From the NCBI GenBank assembly GCA_900317795.1, contig ONIF01000093.1, positions 1-13,434 on the forward strand: a DNA stretch of 13,434 bases, written 5' to 3'. A model generated the notes under the pieces. That model had not been told where the DNA came from. It was given only the letters and a program-made list of their open reading frames with translations, and ran no database searches. The DNA comes from an uncultured Eubacteriales bacterium (lineage in GTDB: Bacteria > Bacillota > Clostridia > Oscillospirales > Acutalibacteraceae). Below, in pieces: positions 1 to 5,958 of this stretch; position 1 is the stretch's first letter; every line of letters starts with the position of its first letter. The position numbers were made by a program, and so were the translations under genes.

Positions 1-8
1 AGTTAAAT

Positions 9-1157
9 TTGAAAGATTATACAGCGATAAATGCACATCATATCGGAAATATGCACATACAGAAAAATCTGCCGTGTGAGGATTTTTCCATGTCGTATGA
101 AGATGACAATATGGCGATTGCCGTGATAAGTGACGGTCACGGGGATAAAAATTGTTTCCGCAGTGGAAAGGGGGCGGAAATTGCGTGTAATACATCTGTT
201 GAGTTGTGCAAAAAGTTTTATGAAACGTGTGAAAGCATGGTCAGCGAGTATGGAAAAGATGCACTTGAAAACGTGCTGAAAGGTCTGGAAACGGAGATTG
301 TGAAGAACTGGAAACAGAATGTTTTGAGAGATGCGGAAGAAAATCCGTTTACAGACGAGGAAATTGCAACAACGTCAGAGAAAATGCAGGATATATACCG
401 TGCAGGGAAGAAAATTGAAAAGGCTTATGGCTGTACATTGATATTGGCATTTATGACAGAAAAATATTGGTATGGCTTGCAGATAGGTGACGGAAAGTGT
501 GTAGCGGCATACGATGACGGGGCATTTTTAGAGCCTGTGCCGAAAGATGAAAACTGTGTGGCAAATTATTCAACGTCACTTTGCGGAGAGAATGCAGAGA
601 TGGATTTCATGCATTATTACAGTGATGTAGTGCCGAAAGGGGTATTTGTATTTTCAGACGGGGTTGAGGAAAGTTTTGACCAGTCGGGATTGTATAATTG
701 TTTGTATTCAATAGATGTGTGGCTTGAAAAGGGCAGGGATATGGCATTAGAGAGTATCAATGACCTTTTGCCGAAGATAAGCGAGGGCGGCAGCGGAGAT
801 GATGTGAGCATAGCGGCAGTTCTGGCAACGGAAAAGGCACTCATGCCCCCGAAAAAAACACCCGAACAAGTAGAAAATTTAGTAAATGCGTATGCTGCCA
901 AATTGGAACAGTGTGATGAAGATTTAGAGAATATATATCACGAGTTAGACGAACTCAATGAAGAACTCAAAGCGGCAAAAGAAAAAATATCTGAAATAGA
1001 GGAAAAAATCGCATTGAAGCAGGCAGATGTTGAAGAATATGAAGAAGCCCAAAACAAAGCATACGAGAATATGGAGAAAGCTAAAAAATACAAGATTTCA
1101 GCCGAAAGATTCTGGAAAAAGAAATTTGAGCAGTTGGGAATCGTAAATGAAGAATAA
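9..1157 (+). CDS. PP2C-family serine/threonine phosphatase with C-terminal coiled coil
   Basis: This is a predicted metal-dependent phosphoserine/phosphothreonine phosphatase of the PPM/PP2C family, 382 residues and probably cytoplasmic, since no signal peptide or membrane segment is seen. The metal-binding motifs appear in order: an SDGHGD block at residues 41-46, a GDG at 160-162, an SDGVEES block at 216-222 and a GSGDDVS block at 261-267. After the catalytic domain, residues about 285-365 are rich in E and K with heptad spacing, which predicts a long coiled coil. The TTG at base 9 is the first start in the window. The frame is open to the left edge, so a slightly earlier start cannot be excluded, but the N-terminus already resembles family members (an HIGxxHxxxxxPCED-like stretch). 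Stand-alone phosphatases of this type often sit beside vWA-domain and kinase genes, and any such partner would lie outside the window. The substrate is unknown. Confidence 0.85.
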   Translation: MKDYTAINAHHIGNMHIQKNLPCEDFSMSYEDDNMAIAVISDGHGDKNCFRSGKGAEIACNTSVELCKKFYETCESMVSEYGKDALENVLKGLETEIVKNWKQNVLRDAEENPFTDEEIATTSEKMQDIYRAGKKIEKAYGCTLILAFMTEKYWYGLQIGDGKCVAAYDDGAFLEPVPKDENCVANYSTSLCGENAEMDFMHYYSDVVPKGVFVFSDGVEESFDQSGLYNCLYSIDVWLEKGRDMALESINDLLPKISEGGSGDDVSIAAVLATEKALMPPKKTPEQVENLVNAYAAKLEQCDEDLENIYHELDELNEELKAAKEKISEIEEKIALKQADVEEYEEAQNKAYENMEKAKKYKISAERFWKKKFEQLGIVNEE

Positions 1158-1160
1158 ATT

Positions 1161-1246
1161 CTGCCACCGGGCAGAGAATGTTGAAATAAACATTCGTTTA
1201 CACATCGTTAGGTCTTTGAAGATGTGCAGGCGAATGTTTTTTGTTT
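1161..1246 (+). promoter_or_regulatory. candidate transcription attenuator in front of pnuC
   Basis: Three hairpins can be read here. A small stem pairs CTGCC (1161-1165) with GGCAG (1170-1174). A second pairs GAATGTT (1176-1182) with AACATTC (1189-1195) around a six-base loop. A third, terminator-like stem pairs AACATTCG (1189-1196) with CGAATGTT (1231-1238), with an inner stem CACATC (1201-1206)/GATGTG (1221-1226), and runs into a T-rich tract (1237-1246). The second and third hairpins use the same bases, 1189-1195, so they are mutually exclusive. The pnuC Shine-Dalgarno begins two bases after the T tract, so there is no room for a separate promoter. This suggests that pnuC is expressed by controlled read-through. 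The ligand or factor is unknown. It could also be a plain, leaky terminator of the phosphatase gene. Confidence 0.55.
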
Positions 1247-1247
1247 G

Positions 1248-1254
1248 AAAGGAG
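1248..1254 (+). promoter_or_regulatory. ribosome binding site that sets the pnuC start
   Basis: AAAGGAG ends seven bases before the ATG at 1262. It rules out the in-frame TTG at 1241, which lies upstream of this site and inside the terminator T tract. Confidence 0.85.
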
Positions 1255-1261
1255 AACGAAA

Positions 1262-1942
1262 ATGAAAAATCCGTTTAAGGCATTGACGAAGTTTGAATGG
1301 GGTTTGTGGATAAGTTCGGTTGTAATAGTGACGGTATCGTTTGTTTTGTATTCAACGGACTATCTTACATTGACAGCCTCGCTGATAGGGGTAACGGCAT
1401 TGATATTTATATCCAAAGGAATGGTTTTCGGACAGATATTATGTGTGGTATTTGCGGTATTTTACGGAATAGTGTCATATTTTTTTGCGTACTACGGGGA
1501 GATGATAACATATTTGTGCATGAGCGGACCGATAGCGTTGATGAGTGTCATATCGTGGATAAAGCACCCTTTTGAAAAGTCGGAAGAAGTTGAAGTCAAT
1601 CGTATGACAAAAAAGCAAATTGTAATGATGATGATATTGACGGCAGGCGTGACAGGGATATTTTATTTTATATTAAAGGCACTCGGAAATGCAAATCTGC
1701 TTTTAAGCACGTTTTCAATAGCAACGAGTTTTGCGGCAGCATACATGACATTTATGAGAAGTGCATATTATGGAGTGGGATATGCGATAAATGATTTGGT
1801 ATTGATAGGGTTGTGGACGTATGCGACAATGGATAATATTTCATATATGCCGATGACGGTATGTTTCGGAATGTTTTTTATCAATGACATATACGGTTTT
1901 ATTAACTGGCAGAGAATGAAAAAACGTCAGAACAAAAATTGA
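1262..1942 (+). CDS. pnuC: PnuC-type nicotinamide riboside transporter
   Basis: This 226-residue, strongly hydrophobic protein has about seven predicted membrane helices and belongs to the PnuC family of facilitative vitamin transporters. These proteins import nicotinamide riboside for NAD synthesis; relatives carry thiamine or riboflavin. Family-typical stretches are the LTLTASLIGVTALIF segment near residues 33-47, the FAYYGEMITYL segment near 72-82, and the C-terminal FINDIYGFINWQRM segment, which matches the conserved NDIYGxxNW block. ATG 1262 is chosen because AAAGGAG lies seven bases upstream. The gene has no promoter of its own behind the terminator-like hairpin, so expression probably depends on read-through (see the attenuator entry). 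No thiamine or NAD genes are adjacent, so the substrate assignment rests on family resemblance alone. Confidence 0.88.
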   Translation: MKNPFKALTKFEWGLWISSVVIVTVSFVLYSTDYLTLTASLIGVTALIFISKGMVFGQILCVVFAVFYGIVSYFFAYYGEMITYLCMSGPIALMSVISWIKHPFEKSEEVEVNRMTKKQIVMMMILTAGVTGIFYFILKALGNANLLLSTFSIATSFAAAYMTFMRSAYYGVGYAINDLVLIGLWTYATMDNISYMPMTVCFGMFFINDIYGFINWQRMKKRQNKN

Positions 1943-1967
1943 CATCATAAAAATACAATGCTATAAT
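1939..1967 (+). promoter_or_regulatory. perfect-consensus sigma-A promoter for the permease-ATPase unit
   Basis: A -35 box TTGACA (1939-1944) and a -10 box TATAAT (1962-1967) are separated by exactly 17 bases. A TG (1959-1960) one base before the -10 gives an extended -10 element. The -35 box overlaps the pnuC stop codon (TGA 1940-1942). Transcription should begin near 1974, which would separate the downstream genes from pnuC control. Confidence 0.85.
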
Positions 1968-1975
1968 AATATATG

Positions 1976-2010
1976 ATTATGCATTATGCATTATGAATTA
2001 TGCATTAAGA
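1976..2010 (+). repeat. heptad tandem repeat (ATTATGC units)
   Basis: Five consecutive seven-base units are present: ATTATGC, ATTATGC, ATTATGA, ATTATGC and the degenerate ATTAAGA. They begin just after the predicted transcription start and fill most of the leader ahead of the permease gene. The ATGCAT junctions are palindromic. Confidence 0.8.
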
Positions 2011-2024
2011 GAGCGTGATGTTGA

Positions 2025-2903
2025 TTGAATAAGAAGTACAAAGCGATAATATATATCATTTTATCGGCACTGAGTTTTTCGTTTATGAATATGTTCGTGA
2101 GAATGGCAGGGGATATTCCTGCATTTGAGAAAAGCTTTTTCAGAAATGCCGTAGCACTTGTTTTTGCAACGGTTATTCTGATAAAAAACAAACAGAGTTT
2201 CAAGTGGAAAAAGGGCAATTTCAAGTATCTGTTTTTAAGGTCGCTGACGGGGCTGATAGGACTTGTATGCAATTTCTATGCACTCGGAAAGATACCTTTG
2301 GCAAATGCTTCCATATTAAATAAGATGTCACCATTTTTTGTGATTATATTTTCTATCATCATTTTAAAAGAGAAGCTGACGCTTTTGCAGGGAACAGCGG
2401 TATTTGTGGCATTTATAGGAACGCTTTTTGTCATAAAGCCGTCATTTGAAAACATAGATTTAATGCCGTCACTGATAGCCCTTTTAGGCGGAATGGGTGC
2501 AGGATTTGCCTATACAATGGTAAGAATCCTCGGAAACAGGGGAGAAAACGGTTCATTGATAGTATTTTTCTTTTCGGCATTTTCGTGTATCGTGACATTT
2601 CCGTCATTTTTTATCGGATTTCAGCCGTTGGAATGGTGGCAGGTGCTTTTATTGATAGGTGCGGGACTTGGTGCAACGGGCGGACAGTTTGGAATAACAG
2701 CAGCATATTGTCATGCACCCGCAAGGGAAATTTCAATATATGATTATTCTCAGATAATATTTGTGACGCTTCTGGGATTTGTATTTCTGGGAGAAGTGCC
2801 GGATATATATAGTTTTATCGGATATTTTCTGATATGTGCCATGGCATTTTTGATGTTTCTTTATAACAATAACAAGTGGATATTCAAAAAGAAAACAAAT
2901 TGA
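2025..2903 (+). CDS. EamA/DMT-superfamily permease
   Basis: This 292-residue integral membrane protein of the drug/metabolite transporter superfamily appears to carry two EamA repeats (about residues 8-140 and 150-285) of five helices each. Support comes from the opening IIYIILSALSFSFMNMFVRM helix and the FFRNAVALV segment, the repeat-end pattern NKMSPFFVIIFSIIILKEKL (about residues 99-118), and its counterpart YDYSQIIFVTLLGFVFLGEVP in the second half. It probably exports or imports a small metabolite, but the substrate cannot be read from sequence. The start is taken as TTG 2025, because an in-frame TGA stops directly before it (2022-2024) and the N-terminus then has the expected length. The ribosome binding site is weak (GAGAG near 2009-2013). 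It lies 15 bases upstream of the ATPase gene, so the two are very likely cotranscribed. Confidence 0.85.
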   Translation: MNKKYKAIIYIILSALSFSFMNMFVRMAGDIPAFEKSFFRNAVALVFATVILIKNKQSFKWKKGNFKYLFLRSLTGLIGLVCNFYALGKIPLANASILNKMSPFFVIIFSIIILKEKLTLLQGTAVFVAFIGTLFVIKPSFENIDLMPSLIALLGGMGAGFAYTMVRILGNRGENGSLIVFFFSAFSCIVTFPSFFIGFQPLEWWQVLLLIGAGLGATGGQFGITAAYCHAPAREISIYDYSQIIFVTLLGFVFLGEVPDIYSFIGYFLICAMAFLMFLYNNNKWIFKKKTN

Positions 2904-2918
2904 GAAAAGGAGAACAAA

Positions 2919-5381
2919 ATGGAACAGAAAAATAAATCTGAAACAGTTGAACGATTTTCGCCGAAAACCGATTACGGATTGAGTGACAGTCAGGTTGAGG
3001 AAAGAAAAAAACAGGGACTTTGCAACGGTAATACAAATATGCCTACAAAGAGTATCGGCAGGATATTTTTTGACAATATCGTGACAATATTCAATATATT
3101 GAATATTATTTTGGGATTGGCAGTATTCTATGTAGGCTCATATAAAAATATGCTGTTTTTGGGAGTTATGTTTTTTAACACGGCTATCGGAATTTTTCAG
3201 GAGATAAGGGCAAAGAAAACGATTGATAAATTATCGATAGTGTCGGCAACAAAGGCAAATGCAATAAGAAACGGGAAAAAGTGTCAAGTGGCAATAGATG
3301 AATTGGTACTTGATGACGTGATAGAGTTTTCACAGGGAAATCAGATACCCGTTGACTGCAAAGTGATTTCGGGAGAATGTGATGTTAATGAATCGCTTTT
3401 GACGGGAGAGTCTGACGCTGTGCATAAATGTGCAGGAGATATGATGTTATCGGGCAGTTTTGTGATAAGCGGAAAGTGTCATGCACAGGTAGAAAAAGTC
3501 GGAAATGAAAGCTATGCGGCAAAAATTTCCGCTGAGGCGAAGTATGCAAAAAAAGTCAATTCCGAAATAATGTACACGCTGAACTGGATAATAAAAGCAT
3601 TGACGGCGATAATATTACCGCTGGCGTTAATAATGATGTGGCGGCAGTACAGCATACCGAGTGAACTTTCGGGAAATATTGTGCCGAACTTATTCGGCGG
3701 TGTTGACGCACATATACAAAAGGCGGTTGTGAACACGGTTGCGGCAGTTATCGGAATTATTCCCGAAGGATTGATACTTTTGACGAGTACGGTTTTGGCG
3801 GTAAGTGTCATAAGATTGTCAAGGAGTAAAGTGCTTGTGCAGGAGTTGTATTGTATCGAAACGCTTGCAAGAGTAGATGTATTGTGTTTGGACAAGACGG
3901 GAACTATTACAGAGGGCTGTATGGAAGTGGCAGACTTTGTTGTATATGACGATGCAACAGAAAAAGAAATAATAGAGGATATAATGTGCGGATTGACGCA
4001 CAATCTTGATGATACGAATGCAACTTTTATGGCACTCAAAGAGAGATTTAAAGAGCCGTCACACATGAAAGCGGAAAAAATTGTACCGTTTGCGTCAGAG
4101 AAAAAGTGGTCGGGTGCATACTTCAAAAGTCGTGGTTCGTATATCATGGGTGCAGCGGAATTTATACTTGACAAAGTGCCTGATGATTTGCGAAAAATTC
4201 TTGACGGCTATTCAAGAAATTACAGGTCAATCATACTTGCCCATTCCGATAATAATTTCAACGGAAATGACCTGCCGAAAGACATACAGGTTTTGGGAAT
4301 AATTCTCCTAAATGACAAGATAAGGGCAGAAGCACCTCAGACTTTAAGATATTTTGCGGACCAGAAAGTCAATGTCAAGATAATATCGGGCGATAATCCT
4401 ATAACCGTATCAGACGTTGCAAGGCGTGCGGAAGTAAAGAATTATGATAAATATATAGATGCAACGACATTAAAGACAGAGGAAGATATTAAAAAGGCGA
4501 TTGAGAAATACACGGTATTCGGCAGGGTAACGCCTGCACAGAAAAAACAATTTGTCGTTGCTTTAAAAGAAAAGGGACATACAGTTGCAATGACGGGTGA
4601 CGGAGTAAATGACGTATTGGCATTGAAAGAGGCAGATTGCAGTATTGCAATGGCGGCAGGAAGTGACGCTGCAAGAAGTGTTGCACAGCTTGTTTTATTG
4701 GATTCCAATTTTGCTTCAATGCCGAAAGTCGTTGCAGAGGGCAGGCGTTCTATCAATAATATACAGCGTTCCGCAACTCTTTTTATCGTAAAAACGATAT
4801 TTTCAATTATATTGGCATTCCTGTTTTTGTTTATAGCAGTACCGTATCCGTTTCAGCCGATACAGCTGACGCTTGTGAATGCATTCACGATAGGCATACC
4901 GTCATTTATACTTGCCCTCGAACCTAACAAAGACAGGATAAAAGGCATATTTATAGTGAATATACTGAAAAATTCGATACCCGCAGGATTGACGACGGTT
5001 ATCAATATCATCATGTGTATAATAGTCATGCAGGTATTCGGACTTGATGTATGGCAGTATTCGACATTGTGTGTATGCATGACATCAGCGGCGGCATTTA
5101 TGATACTGTTTCAGGTGTCCGTACCGTTCAACACTGTCAGAAAGATATTGTTTGTATTGATGGTAGGCGGAATGGCAGTCGGAATAACGTGTTTCAGGGA
5201 TTTTTACGGGATAAATGTATTCAATTTTTCCGTTATGAATTGGAAAATGCTGTTGCTTGTAGTAGGCATGACGTGTGTATCACTTGTGATATTCAATCTT
5301 TTGACAAGACCAATGAAACGTTGGGCAAGGCGTGTCAACAGGAAATTCAAGGGAAAGAGTTTCCGCCCGAAGAATTCATAA
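2919..5381 (+). CDS. P-type cation-transporting ATPase, CtpE/CaxP (Exp7)-like
   Basis: This 820-residue P-type ATPase moves cations across the membrane by a phospho-aspartate cycle. It shows the actuator motif TGES (residues 162-165), a PEGL motif in the fourth helix (282-285), the phosphorylation site DKTGTIT with Asp325, a nucleotide-binding region with FASEKKWSG (391-399), an ISGDNP block (489-494) and the hinge TGDGVND (559-565). C-terminal helices follow from about residue 617. The IPEGLILLTS form of helix 4 and the FTIGIPSFILALEPN stretch (656-670) are typical of the CtpE and pneumococcal CaxP/Exp7 group, members of which have been linked to calcium transport. There is no N-terminal heavy-metal domain. 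Calcium is therefore the best guess for the ion, with direction undecided. AAAAGGAG lies six bases before the ATG. The gene shares a transcript with the upstream permease and ends at the terminator at 5405-5438. Confidence 0.9.
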   Translation: MEQKNKSETVERFSPKTDYGLSDSQVEERKKQGLCNGNTNMPTKSIGRIFFDNIVTIFNILNIILGLAVFYVGSYKNMLFLGVMFFNTAIGIFQEIRAKKTIDKLSIVSATKANAIRNGKKCQVAIDELVLDDVIEFSQGNQIPVDCKVISGECDVNESLLTGESDAVHKCAGDMMLSGSFVISGKCHAQVEKVGNESYAAKISAEAKYAKKVNSEIMYTLNWIIKALTAIILPLALIMMWRQYSIPSELSGNIVPNLFGGVDAHIQKAVVNTVAAVIGIIPEGLILLTSTVLAVSVIRLSRSKVLVQELYCIETLARVDVLCLDKTGTITEGCMEVADFVVYDDATEKEIIEDIMCGLTHNLDDTNATFMALKERFKEPSHMKAEKIVPFASEKKWSGAYFKSRGSYIMGAAEFILDKVPDDLRKILDGYSRNYRSIILAHSDNNFNGNDLPKDIQVLGIILLNDKIRAEAPQTLRYFADQKVNVKIISGDNPITVSDVARRAEVKNYDKYIDATTLKTEEDIKKAIEKYTVFGRVTPAQKKQFVVALKEKGHTVAMTGDGVNDVLALKEADCSIAMAAGSDAARSVAQLVLLDSNFASMPKVVAEGRRSINNIQRSATLFIVKTIFSIILAFLFLFIAVPYPFQPIQLTLVNAFTIGIPSFILALEPNKDRIKGIFIVNILKNSIPAGLTTVINIIMCIIVMQVFGLDVWQYSTLCVCMTSAAAFMILFQVSVPFNTVRKILFVLMVGGMAVGITCFRDFYGINVFNFSVMNWKMLLLVVGMTCVSLVIFNLLTRPMKRWARRVNRKFKGKSFRPKNS

Positions 5382-5404
5382 TTGAGAGTGGAGAGTTAAG
5401 AGTG

Positions 5405-5438
5405 GAGAGTGGAGTTGAAAAAACCCACTCTCTTTTTT
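5405..5438 (+). terminator. intrinsic terminator of the permease-ATPase unit
   Basis: GAGAGTGG (5405-5412) pairs with CCACTCTC (5425-5432) around a 12-base loop and is followed by six Ts (5433-5438). The stem begins 24 bases after the ATPase stop codon. Its left arm is one of the copies in the inverted-repeat element. Confidence 0.85.
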
Positions 5439-5442
5439 AAAA

Positions 5443-5471
5443 TCATATTTTGACATATATAAGCATAATTT
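5443..5471 (+). promoter_or_regulatory. possible sigma-E (mother-cell) promoter for the ylmC/ymxH-family gene
   Basis: TCATATT (5443-5449) fits the sigma-E -35 pattern (K/M)ATATT. CATAATTT (5464-5471), 14 bases further on, matches five of eight positions of the sigma-E -10 consensus CATACAMT. The spacing is right for sigma-E. The TTGACA at 5450-5455 has no matching sigma-A -10 box at 16-18 bases. The AT-rich context makes chance matches easy. Confidence 0.4.
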
Positions 5472-5525
5472 GTTTTTGGAGATAAAGCGGAGAAAATAAT
5501 AACTTCACTCTCCACTCTCAAAAAT

Positions 5526-5530
5526 GGAGG
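5526..5530 (+). promoter_or_regulatory. ribosome binding site that sets the ylmC/ymxH-family start
   Basis: GGAGG lies eight bases before ATG 5539. It overlaps the earlier in-frame ATG at 5524, which is therefore not the start. Confidence 0.85.
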
Positions 5531-5538
5531 GATCAATC

Positions 5539-5823
5539 ATGGGTTGCTGTCGGATAACGGATTTAAGGCGAAAGGAAGTGATAAATAATAAAACGGGGTG
5601 TCGGATAGGCTTCGTAGATGACGTTGAAGTTGACACGGTGACGGCAAAATTAGTGTCAATCGTGATATTCGGCAGGTGGAGATGTTTCGGACTATTGGGG
5701 AAAGAGGAAAATATAGTGATAAAATGGGAAAATATATGCCTGATAGGAGAAGATACAATACTTGTGGATTACTGTCAGATAAAAAGAGAGAGGAGAAAAT
5801 GGAATTTTCCGTTTTTTAATTAA
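5539..5823 (+). CDS. YlmC/YmxH-family sporulation protein (PRC-barrel)
   Basis: This 94-residue protein opens with MGCCRITDLRRKEVIN and continues with GFVDDVEVD (about 25-33), an FGLLGKEENIVIKWENI stretch (about 50-66) and GEDTILVD (about 70-77). This is the pattern of the YlmC/YmxH branch of PRC-barrel proteins, found in endospore-forming Firmicutes. Its exact role is not known; in Bacillus, members are expressed during sporulation in the mother cell. Start ATG 5539 follows from the GGAGG eight bases upstream. The gene stands alone between the inverted-repeat element and the rpsB promoter. Its stop codon lies inside an A/T tract that may help the rpsB promoter. The C-terminal basic tail (KRERRKW) followed by NFPFFN extends a little past the usual end of the domain. 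I cannot tell which of the two paralogues it corresponds to. Confidence 0.85.
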   Translation: MGCCRITDLRRKEVINNKTGCRIGFVDDVEVDTVTAKLVSIVIFGRWRCFGLLGKEENIVIKWENICLIGEDTILVDYCQIKRERRKWNFPFFN

Positions 5824-5860
5824 AAAAAGACTTGCAATTTTGAAAAAGATGTGTTATGAT
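5812..5860 (+). promoter_or_regulatory. strong sigma-A promoter of rpsB-tsf with A/T-rich upstream tract
   Basis: TTGCAA (5832-5837) and TATGAT (5855-5860) are separated by 17 bases. A TG at 5852-5853 gives an extended -10. Directly upstream is a palindromic A/T tract (5812-5827, six Ts, AATT, six As), placed where an UP element would contact RNA polymerase alpha subunits. The tract overlaps the end of the preceding coding region. Transcription should begin near 5867. Confidence 0.8.
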
Positions 5861-5872
5861 AGTTAGGCAAAT

Positions 5873-5948
5873 CGCACGTCGGTCAAATTCGTTAGGTGCG
5901 TGTAAAGCGTTGGAATTGCAGACCGGCGGAGGAAAAAACCTAAGGAGG
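5873..5948 (+). promoter_or_regulatory. structured rpsB leader with potential pseudoknot
   Basis: Stem 1 pairs CGTCGGTC (5877-5884) with GACCGGCG (5921-5928), one G-U pair included, and is extended by AATTC (5886-5890) with GAATT (5913-5917). The 22-base loop contains TTAGGT (5892-5897), which can pair with ACCTAA (5938-5943). That would make an H-type pseudoknot touching the Shine-Dalgarno AAGGAGG (5942-5948). CGCAC (5873-5877) can instead pair with GTGCG (5896-5900), which would break the pseudoknot. S2 represses its own rpsB-tsf messenger through the leader in E. coli, so autoregulation by S2 is a reasonable inference here. Confidence 0.55.
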
Positions 5949-5958
5949 ATTTTTAATA

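Larger units (their letters stand above)
5382..5521. repeat. GAGAGTGG-type inverted-repeat element
   Basis: Bases 5382-5396 are the exact reverse complement of 5507-5521 (15 bp). A second, partly overlapping reading pairs 5399-5416 with 5501-5518 (18 bp, one G-T mismatch). The left arm itself holds two direct copies of GAGTGGAGAGT (5386-5396 and 5400-5410). The element fills nearly the whole gap between the ATPase stop and the ribosome binding site of the next gene. It contains no coding sequence and looks like a small interspersed repeat or degenerate MITE. Confidence 0.7.

Noticed and set aside
3512..4174. 220-codon open frame on the - strand
   Set aside because: It lies wholly inside the P-type ATPase and is a mirror of its codons, with no ribosome binding site or family features.
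5051..5440. 129-codon open frame on the + strand across the ATPase end
   Set aside because: It overlaps the conserved end of the P-type ATPase in another frame, has no recognisable domain and runs into the terminator.
5450..5478. TTGACA at 5450-5455 as a sigma-A -35 box
   Set aside because: No -10-like hexamer is found at 16-18 bases (the sequence there is T-rich), so a sigma-A promoter is not supported.
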